From: Mastigamoeba balamuthi
Taxonomy: Eukaryota; Evosea; Mastigamoebida; Mastigamoebidae
Assembly: GCA_902651635.1 (NCBI GenBank)
Contig: CACRSC010000001.1
Location: 252,733-316,732 of the forward strand
Direction: 5' to 3'
Length of the DNA stretch: 64,000 bases
Below, piece by piece: positions 1-10,584 of this stretch. Position 1 is the first letter of the stretch. Each line of letters opens with the position of its first letter. The notes below the pieces were generated by a model. It saw only the letters and a program-made list of their open reading frames with translations. It was not told the DNA's origin and did not search any database. The position numbers and the translations under genes are program-made.

Positions 1-165
1 CTGAACTTGAACTGCACAATGGTAACAAGCCATCAAAGCCACTCACACATCAGATGGTGACCAAGTGCCCACTCAGAGACATACCTGCCACCACATACCC
101 TACCACAAAGAGACCGACGTGCATTGCCTCCATTTTTGTGCTGTGCATGCTCCACCTTATGACAA

Positions 166-2044
166 TTGCAGTCTGGCATACTTCGCCCCTGTGCCATCTG
201 TAGGTGCCACACTGGCAGCTGCCACTGTGACGCCCTGAGCAGCAGCTGCCACCAAAGCCGCCGCCACACTGGCCCATGCATCACCTGTGGTCACAGCCAC
301 GCTGGTCCTGGTGGCGTGCTCTCAAGCCCCTCCACTCCCAGCATGCATACATTTACCGCCTGCAATCCTGACACTTCTCACCCAAGGGCGCATCATGAGG
401 TCTGGAGCAGCACGTGCCCACCAGCCTTCAGTGCACCACAGGCCCATCCACCAGCAGTGCCCTGCAACCAGTCACCGAGTGTGGGAGTTGTACATCCCCA
501 GCCTTGCTCTCTGCCTCATGATCAGCATCTCAGGGCCATTCCAAGGCCTCTGCTGACTGCCAAGGGCGAATCGGACGAGGCACAGAATTGCTCCGAGTCC
601 ATTGCAGTGATGTCAGATGACAATTTGTGGTGCGTGTGCACAAAGTGCAGCAAGAAGGAAGGGTGTTACATGTGCCAGAAGAAGTTCTCGTCCTACCAGT
701 CCACAGATGCCAAAAAGGCTAAGATGGCCAAGGCAGCAGCTGCTGCAGGGCACGCAGACAACGTCCAAGCACTCGGCAAGAGCGAGCCAGAAATGCAGGT
801 GGATGACATCCCTGCTGACATTGCGGACATGAATGACACCACTATGCCCACCTCCGGTGCTGCACATCTCGTCCCGAAAGTCGTCTTTATTTGACAAACT
901 TCATTCACAGGAGCTGCAAGCACAGGTGCTGCTCCAAGTGAGCAGACAATGAACGGGAAGACCATGCCAGGTTCCGTTTGTCTGAATGCCACTGCAGCAC
1001 TCACAACTTTTCCAGAGCCGAATTGGAAGTGCTGTGCTGTGGCAGCCACTCTCGAGTTGATGCTGCACTTGATCTTGTCAGCAAAAATCCCACGCATTGC
1101 CCAGAATATCATACTGCATGCACCTCTTGTGCATGGTTCTTCGTGCTGCTGGGTGTCTTGCCAAGGACGACCATTTGTGTCATGACATTGTCCGAGTATG
1201 CCAGCAGCTGGATGCTATACGTGTTCATGGCCTCGAGTGTCTTGCTATATGCCCAAACGCACACTGCTGCACAACATACAGATTGTCTGAGCTTCAATCG
1301 AGTCCACAGTGTACAGTGTGTGGAACATGCTTGGCCATGCAAAAAAAGGGCAAGACACTGCACCCCATTAAGGTTTGTTACCACATCTCAATGGCTTCGT
1401 GGTTGGAAGACCTGGAAACAGAGAAAGATGTTCAGTCAAAGGTGATGACCCCTCGGAATGCGTCGTCCACAGACGGGAGTATCAGGTTCGTATGGGTCAC
1501 CTCTTTTCATTGCACTTCTCACTGTTACAGGTGGACAGAGCTTGAAAACTTTGACTACATTGACTCTGTTGCAATAGAGCCTGCTCACACTGTTCTCCTC
1601 AACCTGGTCAAAACACACTTGAGCCACATGCTGGAGACTGTGCTTGTGAAAGGTGGGGAAAAGGAGTTTGTCAATAGGACAACATGCACGTCCTCAAATT
1701 CTTATGCACGCCCCTTACTAACTAACCTTCACAGTTGTGTCCCAGAATATTCTGAGCTCATTGAATGGCATAACAGCATCTTTCTGGAGGAGCTCACCAT
1801 GTCGAGCTTGAAAGCCATGGAGCTGAAGTGCTTCGTTGAGCATTACATGTTCTATTGCATGTATGACCTTGTTAATAATGATAAGGTGCCACTCTGTGTG
1901 CTTGGGCTTTCGTTTCCCTTAATGCTCTCAATACAGGTACGTCACTCCATGAAAGCCCTGTTTGACATTGTGCATTATGCCTTCCTGCATATGCACACAA
2001 ACGAAACAATAGGGTACTACTCTCGTTCCCGCCCACAAAGCTAA
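166..2044 (+). mobile_element. Tnp2/CACTA-like DNA transposon, decayed transposase fragments
   Basis: Consecutive open segments in different frames (166-894, 949-1185, 1097-2044) look like one transposase. The first ends with a cysteine cluster (WCVCTKCSKKEGCYMC) like the N-terminal zinc motif of Tnp2-type transposases. The last has CGTCL followed by a short basic stretch, HPIK and a SMASWLEDL-type segment, which resembles the P-x-K-x-x-x-Y-x-x-x-x-x-W-L region of fungal and oomycete Tnp2 proteins. The family excises and inserts DNA with an RNase-H-fold nuclease. Base composition is clearly less GC-rich than the host genes. Frame changes may be introns or decay; I cannot tell which. Family call is by pattern only. 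Confidence 0.45.
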
Positions 2045-2741
2045 CCAATTTGATCACAGTGCACTAAAGGTAGCTATGCTCTGGCACCACAATGCATTCA
2101 ACAGTTCATGTGGTCAAAGCATGGATTGTTATTGAGACCCTCTCCCCAGTTCTTCACATCTGAGTTTGTTCAAGGTTTGAGGCCACAAAGCATCTGAGAT
2201 GCATACTGAGAGAAGAACGGTCACAATAGACCTGGAGCAGACTGAGTTCGATGTTTACAGGTCCTAGATTCACATGCTTAACCCACTTGATCAGGTGCTC
2301 TATCGGAAGTAGCCATCACCTGAACACTTTGCATGGATGTGAGTGCAATCAGTGGTCGTGTGGTTTGATTGGAGTACCAGGGCCATAGTGCTCTATTCAC
2401 TCGTGCAAATGCAATGTCATATGCATAGATGGCGTAGTTGCTGTCTCAGCAGGCATTGGCTTAAGCAGGCTCTGCTGGGTCTTCTCCTTCAGCTGCATCA
2501 GTCCTTACTGGGTCCACCTCTTCAGTTGTGCCACCAGTCCCTGAAGTGCCAGTAGTTGCTGCTCAGGTCTCTGTTCCTTAAGAAGACTCTTCCTCCACAC
2601 AAGCCTCCCCCAGAGCCCTGTTCTATGGAAGATGAAAGGTAGTGCTGAGTAATGCCCTGGTAACATCAATCAAGTCTCTGCTGCTGCCATTGATTTCCAG
2701 CAGTCACCTGGATGTTATTGATGTGCAATCATTTGCCTGCT

Positions 2742-4284
2742 GTATATACATAGGGTACAAGTGACAGCAACATGTGGACTTACACAGAGGAATGCAGTGG
2801 TAATGGCCAGACCCTCAGCCCTCATTGCTCTTAAGGATGTCAGACCATTCAGAGTCCAGGAGTTCCTTCACTGCCAGCTTCACAGAGATTCAGGGGATTC
2901 CGTGTGGTATTTTGCAAGTGGTTCTTGGTTGTACAGGTGTGCCCCACGTCTCAACTCTTCATGTAATCTCTTCATCACTGGTCATCACGGTTCAGAGCCT
3001 GTTCCTGGCCTCAGTCCCCTCAAGACCATCTCTGTGACATGTATGCTCCTAGATATGTTGATTGGATCACAGAAGAAATCTTTGGCTGTTGTATCTCTCT
3101 CAACAGGCTATCTCAATTGACCAGTACAATTGTCATAAGACAGATATTTTCATACTCATCACTCTCTTTCACCTTATATTATATATTTATTTATATAATA
3201 AATCTATATTTATAAACTAAAAGGATGCCCCATCAGTATAAGGTGCAGAGCAAAGAAGAGTCAGCAGCAGTCTGTGCCATGCATGGCTACCTCATGGAGT
3301 CAATTGCCATAAAGCCTCTCATGCTTCCTGTGCAGCTCATCTGTGACCACACGTGATTTCAGTGTGTACCCAGTTCTTCCTTGTAGTGTTTATGCTCGTG
3401 TGTGTGTACTGTTTCTGCCATACAGTGACAACGTATTTACTTCCCTCCCCCCTACCCAGGCTTGTGGCCACACAGCCAGAGACTGTGAACACTCATCTCA
3501 TGAATGTCCTGGCTCTTCCTGGCATTCGGGGAAGTGGCCTCACTGAGGACAAGATCAGAGCAACCCAGGTGAAGTGCTGGAAATCACAGCACAAGACTGA
3601 GATGCACAAGGCCAAGCTCACACCAGAGGAAGCACAGCAGGAAAAGATCGAGCAATCCCAGCATAGTGCAGACCACGTCAGTTATTCATTTCCTTTATGA
3701 CTATTCTCATATGTCCCTTTGCAGTATGCATACACCTGTGCTGCTATCTTAGCACTCACTGGCAGTGATAAGAGCATATACCTGGCCCCTAAAGTATGCT
3801 ACATGCACTAATAAGTGTTAACCAGTACCACAGGAGATTGCAACACAGTGCAGTGCTCTTAGAGGGGACCCTGCTGCTGCGAGACCTCTGTTGGACAGCC
3901 TAGGGATCCTGGTTCCAACAACAGATGGAAGCATGCACATCGAGTACAATTGCTATGCTGATGCACCTGAGAGGTTGCATCGAGTGTGTCATCCACTCAG
4001 TTTGATGCTCTTCTAACTCTCGAGTGGACACCGAACTGAATTGTCTGGCTTCAGAGCAAAGAGTGCACTGAGCTTCGTGCCATGGCAAGGAGGACAGCAG
4101 CAAAGGCAGCTACTGCCTCACAACTGCACCATATTCCCGTCATCACCCAACTGGTGAACCCTGCTGCCCCTGCAGATGAGTCCACCAACCCCTTCCTATG
4201 TCACCACTGTGCTCGCCTTGCAGCTGCCAAGCATCAGGCCAGCGAACCAGATGGCTCTGCTGATGCTTTCCCCTCTCCTGCCCC
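2742..4284. repeat. 1.5-kb direct repeat, copy 1
   Basis: Starts near TACATAGGGTACAAG and matches 8727-10258 along its whole length with a few percent mismatches and small indels. It contains an AT microsatellite (about 3175-3215) and broken open segments (3353-3700, 4082-4330) with a CHHC motif near the end. The encoded protein is not recognised. It lies beside Tnp2-like genes, so it is probably part of a mobile element. In this copy the repeat is followed by 374 bp that copy 2 lacks. Confidence 0.85.
3175..3215. repeat. AT microsatellite in repeat copy 1
   Basis: TATATTTAT-type simple sequence; the matching site in copy 2 (about 9160-9195) has a different length, as expected for replication slippage. 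Confidence 0.8.
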
Positions 4285-4657
4285 TGCCCCAGCCCCCACT
4301 ATCACTGCCCCCACCACTGCACACGACTAGAGGCCAATAATCTTCTCCCAGCAGATTCCCATGCCAAAAAATGCCAAACTGCTGAATTCTTGTCCTGCCA
4401 AACTTCTCATGTGTTGTCCAATCTGCCAACCAGATAGATGACAGTGAATGCCACGTCATCCGGGATACCCAGCTCGTTCACATTCTCACCAACAGACACC
4501 CTCGGGCAACTGCACTGATACACACACCTGCCCAACAGATACGATCGACGCCCTGATCGATTCTCACCTCGATACCGGTAGGTGTTTTTCCAGAGTTGGT
4601 CTGGGTTATCGAACAGGCATCGATCACCCCTGAAAAAGGTCTGTCATACAGGTTGTC
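4285..4657. other. Copy-1-specific segment, no gene seen
   Basis: This stretch between the 1.5-kb repeat and the KDEL-receptor exon fragment has no counterpart in copy 2, where the repeat abuts the fragment directly. It begins Pro/Ala-coding (CCCCTGCCCC-type) and then has several GATCGA-containing words and short inverted words. It may be the missing end of the element in copy 2. Confidence 0.5.
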
Positions 4658-4721
4658 TATCGGTCAGTTTTCTCCCTCAGTGTGGGCGCTGGCGCTCTTT
4701 CGAGCGGCAAGAAGCTCGTAC

Positions 4722-4821
4722 CGGCGCAGCTCTTCTGGCGCCGGATCTTCTCGAGGAGCAGGATGATTCACAGGATGTGGACGAGGTCGCCACAGATGCG
4801 AAAGGGGTTGAACACAGCCAT
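4722..4821 (-). pseudogene. KDEL receptor (ERD2) first-exon fragment, copy 1
   Basis: Read on the minus strand from an ATG at 4821, the sequence gives MAVFNPFRICGDLVHIL, a TGA, then IILLLEKI, R, RQKSCAG. This matches the N-terminus of ERD2/KDEL receptors (GDLxHLLAIILLLxKIW-x-x-xSCAG). It ends at a donor-like GTACGA exactly after SCAG. The TGA sits where Ala or Ser is normal, and the usual Trp of KIW is Arg here. No later ERD2 exon is present downstream on this strand; the intron runs into mobile-element sequence. Best read as a broken copy. It lies at the end of a contig, just before the n at 4921. Confidence 0.7.
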
Positions 4822-4920
4822 CTCTGACCTAACCCGAGAATGTGGTTGCTCGATTTCAAAAATCTCTCCCCAATATCTTTGTGACGCCACGTGGCGTGTG
4901 TCGTTCGACGAAGACGGGGG

Positions 4921-4921
4921 N
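4921..4921. other. Single-base scaffold join (n)
   Basis: One n interrupts the sequence exactly where the left-hand copy of the 264-bp ERD2-exon unit stops. The same unit continues into unique host sequence at 10525. This suggests two contigs placed side by side, with the left contig possibly an alternative haplotype or paralogue of 8727-10525. Confidence 0.8.
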
Positions 4922-5234
4922 CCGTGCATGACTGGCTGGGCACAGTAATGTCAAGGTTAGGTGTACTGCAGCAGATGGCACCTTGTATGAGTACTTCTAC
5001 AGTGTGAAGTGGACAAGCAGTGCCCTGGAGGAGGTCGGTTTCCTAACTGCCGTGCTTGGAAAACCAGAGAAGCCATTCCCTCCAGGAATTGTACCTGCAT
5101 GGTGTCTTCCCCTGGGAATTGCCTTGGTTGTTGAAGAGCACCTTCTTCTTCACACTTTTGTACCCCCAAACCCCAGCAAGAAGAAGAAATAGAAACGATA
5201 TTTGGACTTCTGTTTTCCCCTCTGTTGTTGGGCT

Positions 5235-7802
5235 TCACTTCTGTATATGGCGATTTGGGACAACATAGAAAGTTCCGCTCTGCAGCTTGGCACTGCTACC
5301 AGGCTCAAAAGGAACAGTCTTCCAAGCAACTCGATGAATGCTGAAGAACCTCCATGCAACTTCAGTGTAACTCTGGTACTTGATGGGAAATGGCTCCCCC
5401 AGACGAGTCCTTGCAGGTACTTTGAGTACCAGCACACTGACAGAACCAGTCTGCCTTTCCTGTGAGAACTGAACAGACCTGATCTCCCCAAATTCGAAGA
5501 CGTCCTTCAACAGTGGCTCATGATCCCCGGACCATTTCTTGTCTTCGAATGGGAGAAGCCTAACAGCAATTGCTCCTTCCACCAGGGGCAGGTTGTAGTA
5601 CAGGCACTTGTACCACGTCGCCTTCTTGGGCTCTGAGATAATGGTGTTGGCTACCATCAAGTGCTCCACGTTCTTGGTGCTCCTCTTTTGCTGGACATCT
5701 GCTAGACTGTGCAGAGTACTGGCCATATGCATCCAGGTTCCATATATCTCTGGATTGCATGTGTTCCTCAATGCTGTCTTAGCAATCACTCCTTGGATGA
5801 ACTCCAGTGTCTGGGCACAAACGACTGGCAGTGGCCCAAACCTCTTTATGTTGTCCGAGAAGTGGCATGGGAGATGGTTGTAGTACAGAGGCCTGTATGG
5901 TCCATACTCTGGGTGTCTCTTCGTCTCTGTACCACTGTCCTCCGCCTGCTCTGGGCAGATCTCCTGCAGCTGCTCCAGCTGTCGCCTCTCCATAACATTG
6001 AGCAGCAGCTTCCAACACTTGACCAAGACAGTCCCACTGGTCAGGAGTGAGTGCACTGTCCCCATGAGGTGCATGTACTCCAGCCACTCATCTGGGACCA
6101 GTTCCCATAACAGAATCTGCACCACAGCAGCGAAATTGAAGTACTCATAGCACCTCCATGACTTAAAGACCGTGACTGGTCTGGGGGCCATGCTGCTTCT
6201 GAGCTCCTTCCTGAGGCACACAATCCTGTTGCCCAGAATTCTTCTTCCTGTCTTGTCCAGGACACTGCTGCTCTGCATCAAAGCTGCAAGGACTGGCTTC
6301 ATGTCCCATGGCAGTTTATGCATCGGCTCTCTTGGCTGACAGAGAAACGGGTCCTTTATGTAGAAGAACGTGGGGTTGATGATAGCTGTCATGATCAGGG
6401 CCACTTCCTCCAGTTGCAGCATGTGCAGCCACTACAGTATGTGAATTTGCTGCTCTCTCTATCATCCTTCAGGAGTGTGCCACATCTCTTGGCTTCCACC
6501 CAGTCAGCTTGAGGTCAGAGAAGTTCTTACGACTGCTCAGGCAGTCTGTGCATGGCCTGTCAGACTCCCTTCCCCCTGGGGATTTCACAGAGACGTTCTT
6601 GCACTGCTCCATGGTGTCTGCTTGCTGTGATACCACAAAGGCATACACCCAGCACATCCCGAGATCTCCACACAGCATTCTAACCCCCATTCGAGACAGG
6701 ATCAGGAACTCTGGCAGAAGATCAGCCCTGGCATCGTGGATATCATTTGGCAGCCCACTCAGCTCTCCCAGCAGCAGCTGGTTCATGGGAAGCCCTGCAT
6801 AATTCCTTGTCATGTTCAGGATCTTGACCAGCCATGACTCCTCACTTCTCTTGTGAACTTGGGCCTTGTCATGATACTCCTGCAGAGCAATGACAACTGG
6901 CTCTCCTTCTCGCCCCAGGGATTTGTGCAGTGTTTTGGCTCTGGCACACACTTCCTGAAACCCAGCACTGAAGAAGTACTTGTTCACAACGTCTGCCTTT
7001 GCATCCTCTACCTCCTCTGGAGCTCTGACTACAATCGTCTGTGCTATGCACGCAATGTTCAGCACATGTGCAGCCAGCCAATGATGCTGTGAAGGACGTG
7101 CTTGCTGTGCAGCTCCTTTCCCACTGCTGGTCCCACCTGGGGTATCACTCCAGTGCACTCCTGCTTGATGTAGCTAGAGACTGTGGCTAAGGCTCTCTTC
7201 CTTCTGTTGATGGAGGCAACCACCAGGTCGATCTGGGCATTAGTCATCTTGCCCTCTAACTTCCAGAGGGCGAGGACTTCCTTTGGGATGACGAGCTGGG
7301 GTGCTATGGGTCCTGCTGGTGTGGCCAGAGGCAGGGCTTCCAGAGGCCTCTGAACTGTCTTGAGCACTGGTCCCAGGTAGTCTCCAGACCCGGGATGCTC
7401 TATGGCCTCCTTGTACCTCATCTCAATGCTGCTCTCTTCTTTCTGCAGCTCTGCTCTTCTCGCCTGGTACTCTCTGAGTGTCTGGAGTGCTGTCTGAGGT
7501 GCTGTAACACAGCTGTACTTGGGCTCCTCCGAGCTCACCTGTGCTGTGAGCTCCAGCTTCTCCTTCTGCAGTACTATGCCATCTGTCCCTGCATCACTCT
7601 GCTCTGCCTCAGATGAGCTCTCTGGCACTGCCTCTGGGTCTGCTGTCCCTTCTGTGTACCAGGCTTCCCCACAGACGCCCTCCTGTTGTCTTTCCTGGTT
7701 CTCCACTTCCTCTTCTCTCTTCCTCTGCTTGGTCCCCTGGTCCGCCACAACATCATTCCTTGCTTCAGCCACTATGGAAGTGAACTGTCTCGATTGGCTC
7801 AA
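5235..7802 (-). CDS. Tnp2-type (CACTA/Plavaka-like) transposase
   Basis: Three open segments (7802-7059, 7158-6469, 6422-5235) join cleanly by two short phase-0 introns: a GTGGGA...CACAG intron near 7130-7080 (PQ|HHWLAAH) and a GTGGCA...CTGTAG intron near 6480-6430 (KPRD|WLHML). The result is roughly 800 residues with no stop. Segment order fits Tnp2: an N-terminal charged region, then NYAGLPMNQLLL, a CxxC (PCTDC), then LPCHFSDNIKRFGPLP and FIQGVIAK, which match the H-x-x-x-H-L-x-D-x-V-x-x-x-GPL and F-x-x-x-N-G-x-I-K blocks. Function would be cut-and-paste transposition. The gene looks whole as far as visible. An upstream zinc-finger exon (7956-8237) may belong to it. The 3' end of the element is cut by the scaffold join at 4921. 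Confidence 0.65.
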
Positions 7803-7955
7803 GCTGCTGCTTCACTCTTTCTTTGATGCTGTGTTTATTTTGCCGAATAATTATGTCTGTTAAAATTCACTTATAGGATTATTTAATATGTACAAACCTG
7901 TGCTGGAGCTGCCCACAACATACTGGCATTTGTTCTCTGCTGCTTTGACCTGGCT

Positions 7956-8237
7956 TCATGCAGCAGTCCTGTCAGTCACCAACAGAGAAGACCATCTTCC
8001 AGATGTTTCATTCCACTTCTCAGGGCAGTGGTGACCACCCATGTGATCAGTCCTCTGCAGGTTACACTGTGTCGAGTAGTACCTGTCACATGTTCTGCAG
8101 CAATATGGTTTGTCCTCCCCGTTCTTCCTCTCATGTACTTGACCTGCAGCTGTGTGTTTCACCTTGCCTTGCTCTCCTGTTCCTGCAACATTGCCTGCTC
8201 CACTCAATCCCTTCTGCATCACTGCCTCAGTGCACAA
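7956..8237 (-). CDS. C2H2-like zinc-finger exon upstream of the transposase
   Basis: A 93-residue open segment contains GEDKPYCCRTCDRYYSTQC followed by NLQRTDHMGGHH: a C-x2-C pair, a spaced Leu and a terminal His cluster, preceded by a KPY linker. This is C2H2-like. Its place just 5' of the Tnp2 transposase on the same strand suggests an N-terminal DNA-binding exon of that transposase, but I could not place a splice with confidence. It could also be a separate small accessory gene of the element. Confidence 0.4.
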   Translation of the reverse strand: MCTEAVMQKGLSGAGNVAGTGEQGKVKHTAAGQVHERKNGEDKPYCCRTCDRYYSTQCNLQRTDHMGGHHCPEKWNETSGRWSSLLVTDRTAA

Positions 8238-8295
8238 ATGACATCAAGTGCAAATCAGCCAGCTGGCAAAATCTAGGCTGCTCACCCTCAGGCTT

Positions 8296-8725
8296 TCACT
8301 ACACTTAGCTACACAATTAATTCTGCTATGCACTGCTACACATACCTTTGCTGCACTGTGTAGCAGATCACCCTCTGCAATGCATTACTACATTGGCTCC
8401 GCTATACAGTGTAGTGGACGCACCCATCACTACATGCCGCTACCCCTGTCTTCACTATGCCATGTAGCAGAGGTACCTTCACTATGCAGTGTAGCGGAGC
8501 ATATGTAGCAATGTGTAGCGGTGGCATCTTCACTACTCTGTGTAGCAGAGGTGCCTTTACTACACCATGTAGTGGAGGTATCTCCGCTATGCAGTGTAGC
8601 AGAGCCTGCATGGCAGTGTGTAGCAGAGGTACCTCCACTATGCATTGCTACATGCACTCTGCTACACTGCATAGTGGAGGTACCTCCGCTATGCTGCATA
8701 GTGAAGGTACCTCTGCTATGCTGTA
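8296..8725. repeat. Clustered subterminal repeats of the CACTA-like element
   Basis: About 430 bp consist of many copies, in both orientations, of short words such as GTAGCAGAGGTACC, CACTATGCAGTGTAG and CATAGTGGAGGTACC. Many contain CACTA or TAGTG cores. This is the usual layout of CACTA-element subterminal regions, where transposase binds. The array lies 5' of the minus-strand transposase and stops abruptly at the start of the 1.5-kb repeat, so the element end is probably near 8725. Confidence 0.65.
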
Positions 8726-8726
8726 A

Positions 8727-10258
8727 AATACATAGGGTACAAGTAACAGCAACATGTGGACTTACACAGAGGAATGCAGTGGGAATGGCCAGACCCTCAG
8801 TCCTCATTGCCCTTAAGGATGTCAGACCATTCAGAGTCCAGGAGTTCCTTCACTGTCAGCTTCACAGAGATTCAGGGAATTCTGTGTGCTATTTTGCAAG
8901 TGGTTCTTGGTTGTACAAGTGTGTCTCACGTCTCAACTCTTCATGTAATCTCTGCATCACTGGTCATTAAGGTTCAGAGCCTGTTCCTGGTCTCAGTCCC
9001 CTTGAGACCATCTCTGTGACGTGTATGCTTCTAGATATGTTGATTGGATCACAGAAGAAATCTATGGCTGTTGTACCTCTCTCAACAGGCTATCTCAATT
9101 GACCAGTACAATTGTCATAAGAAAGATTTTTTCATACTCATCACTCTCTTTCACCTTATATATATATATATATATATTTATTTATTTATAAACTAAAAGG
9201 ATACCTCATCAGTATAAGGTGCAGAGCAAAGAAGAGTCAGCAGCAGTCTGTATCATGCATGGCTACCTCATGGAGTCAATTGCCACAAAGCCTCACGTGC
9301 TTCCTGTGCAGCTCATCTGTGATCACACGTTCTCTCAGTGTGTACTCAGTTATTCCTTGTAGTGTTTATGCATGTGTATAAGTACTGTTTCTGCCTTATA
9401 GTGACAACATATATACTTCCCTCCCCCCTACCCAGGCTTGTGGCCACACAGCCAGAGACTGTGAACACACATCTCATGAATGTCCTGGCTCTTCCTGGCA
9501 TTTGGGGAAGTGGCCTCACTGAGGATAAGATCAGAGCAACACTAGCAAAGTGCTGGAAATCACAGCACAAGACTGAGATGCACAGGGCCAAGCTCACACC
9601 AGAGGAAGCACAGTGGAAAAAGATCAAGCAATCCCAGCATAGTGCAGATCACGTCAGTTATCCATTTCCATTGTAACTATTCTCATATGACCCTTTGCAG
9701 TATGCATACACCTGTGCTGCTATCTTAGCACTTACTGGCAGTGATAAGAGCATACACCTGGCCCCTAAAGTATGCAACATGCACTAATCAGTGATTACCA
9801 GTACCACAGGAGATTGCAACACAGCTCAATGCTCTTAGGGGACCCTGCTACTGTGAGACCTCTGTTGGACAGCCTAGGGTTCCTGGTTCCAACAACAGAT
9901 GGAAGCATGCACATCGAGTACAATTGCTATGCTGATGCACCTGAGAGGTTGCACCAAGTGTGTCATCCACTCAGTTTGATGCTCTTCTAACTCTCGAGTG
10001 GACACAGAACCAAATTGTCTGGCTTCAGAGCAAAGAGTGCACTAAGCTTCGTGCCATGGCAAGGAGGACAGCAGCAAAGGCAGCTACTGCCTCACAACTG
10101 CACTATATTCCCGTCATCACCCAACTGGTGGACCCTGCTGCCCCTGCAAACGAGTCCACCAACCCCTTCCTATGTCACCACTGTGCTCGCCTTGCAGCTG
10201 CCAAGCATCAGGCCAGCGAACCAGAGGGCTCTGCTGATGCTTTTCCCTCTCCGGCCCC
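8727..10258. repeat. 1.5-kb direct repeat, copy 2
   Basis: Matches 2742-4284 nearly throughout, including an AT microsatellite (about 9160-9195) and broken open segments (9338-9676, 9960-10370). It directly follows the subterminal repeat array on its left and directly abuts the ERD2 exon fragment on its right (10262). The shorter right boundary compared with copy 1 implies a 374-bp insertion or deletion difference between the two versions. Confidence 0.85.
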
Positions 10259-10325
10259 GAGTATCGGTCAGTTTTCTCCCTCAGTGTGGGCGCTGGCGCT
10301 CTTTCGAGCGGCAAGGAGCTCGTAC

Positions 10326-10425
10326 CAGCGCAGCTCTTCTGGCGCCAGATCTTCTCGAGGAGCAGGATGATTCACAGGATGTGGACGAGGTCGCCACAGA
10401 TGCGAAAGGGGTTGAACACAGCCAT
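10326..10425 (-). pseudogene. KDEL receptor (ERD2) first-exon fragment, copy 2
   Basis: Same exon as at 4722-4821: ATG at 10425, MAVFNPFRICGDLVHIL, TGA, then IILLLEKIWRQKSCAG, then a GTACGA donor after SCAG. Here the KIW Trp is kept. KDEL receptors retrieve ER chaperones from the Golgi; the N-terminal helix shown here is conserved. The in-frame TGA is shared with copy 1, and no exon 2 is found to the left because the intron is interrupted by the 1.5-kb repeat. About 60 bp upstream lies a perfect 14-base palindrome with a CACGTG core (ACGCCACGTGGCGT). I read it as a gene broken by element insertion, or an allele of one. Confidence 0.7.
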
Positions 10426-10484
10426 CTCTGCGCTAACCCGAGGGTGGTTGCTCGATTTCAAAAATCTCTCCCCAATATCTTTGT

Positions 10485-10498
10485 GACGCCACGTGGCG
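10485..10498. promoter_or_regulatory. Palindromic G-box (CACGTG core)
   Basis: ACGCCACGTGGCGT is a perfect inverted repeat centred on CACGTG. It is upstream of the ERD2-like exon (minus strand) and also occurs in the left copy near 4885. ACGT-core palindromes are bZIP or bHLH sites, and CCACG-type sites occur in ER-stress promoters of many eukaryotes. A role here is inference. Confidence 0.35.
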
Positions 10499-10584
10499 TG
10501 TGTGTCGTTCGACGAAGACGGGGGGCTCCAAGTCCATGCACACACTCCCCCCCCAAGAACGCACGCAGCACAGAAGGCGATAAA

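Noticed and set aside
8296-8725. CRISPR-like array
   Set aside because: Repeats are short, occur in both orientations and have no regular spacers; the genome is eukaryotic.
2742-10258. Direct repeats 6 kb apart as LTRs of a retroelement
   Set aside because: No reverse transcriptase, integrase or primer site lies between them; the interior holds a Tnp2-type DNA transposase, and a scaffold join sits between the copies.
10326-10425. TGA recoded as an amino acid in the ERD2 exon
   Set aside because: TGA ends the dehydrogenase, YTH, carrier and DIL genes in this window, so it is a normal stop here.
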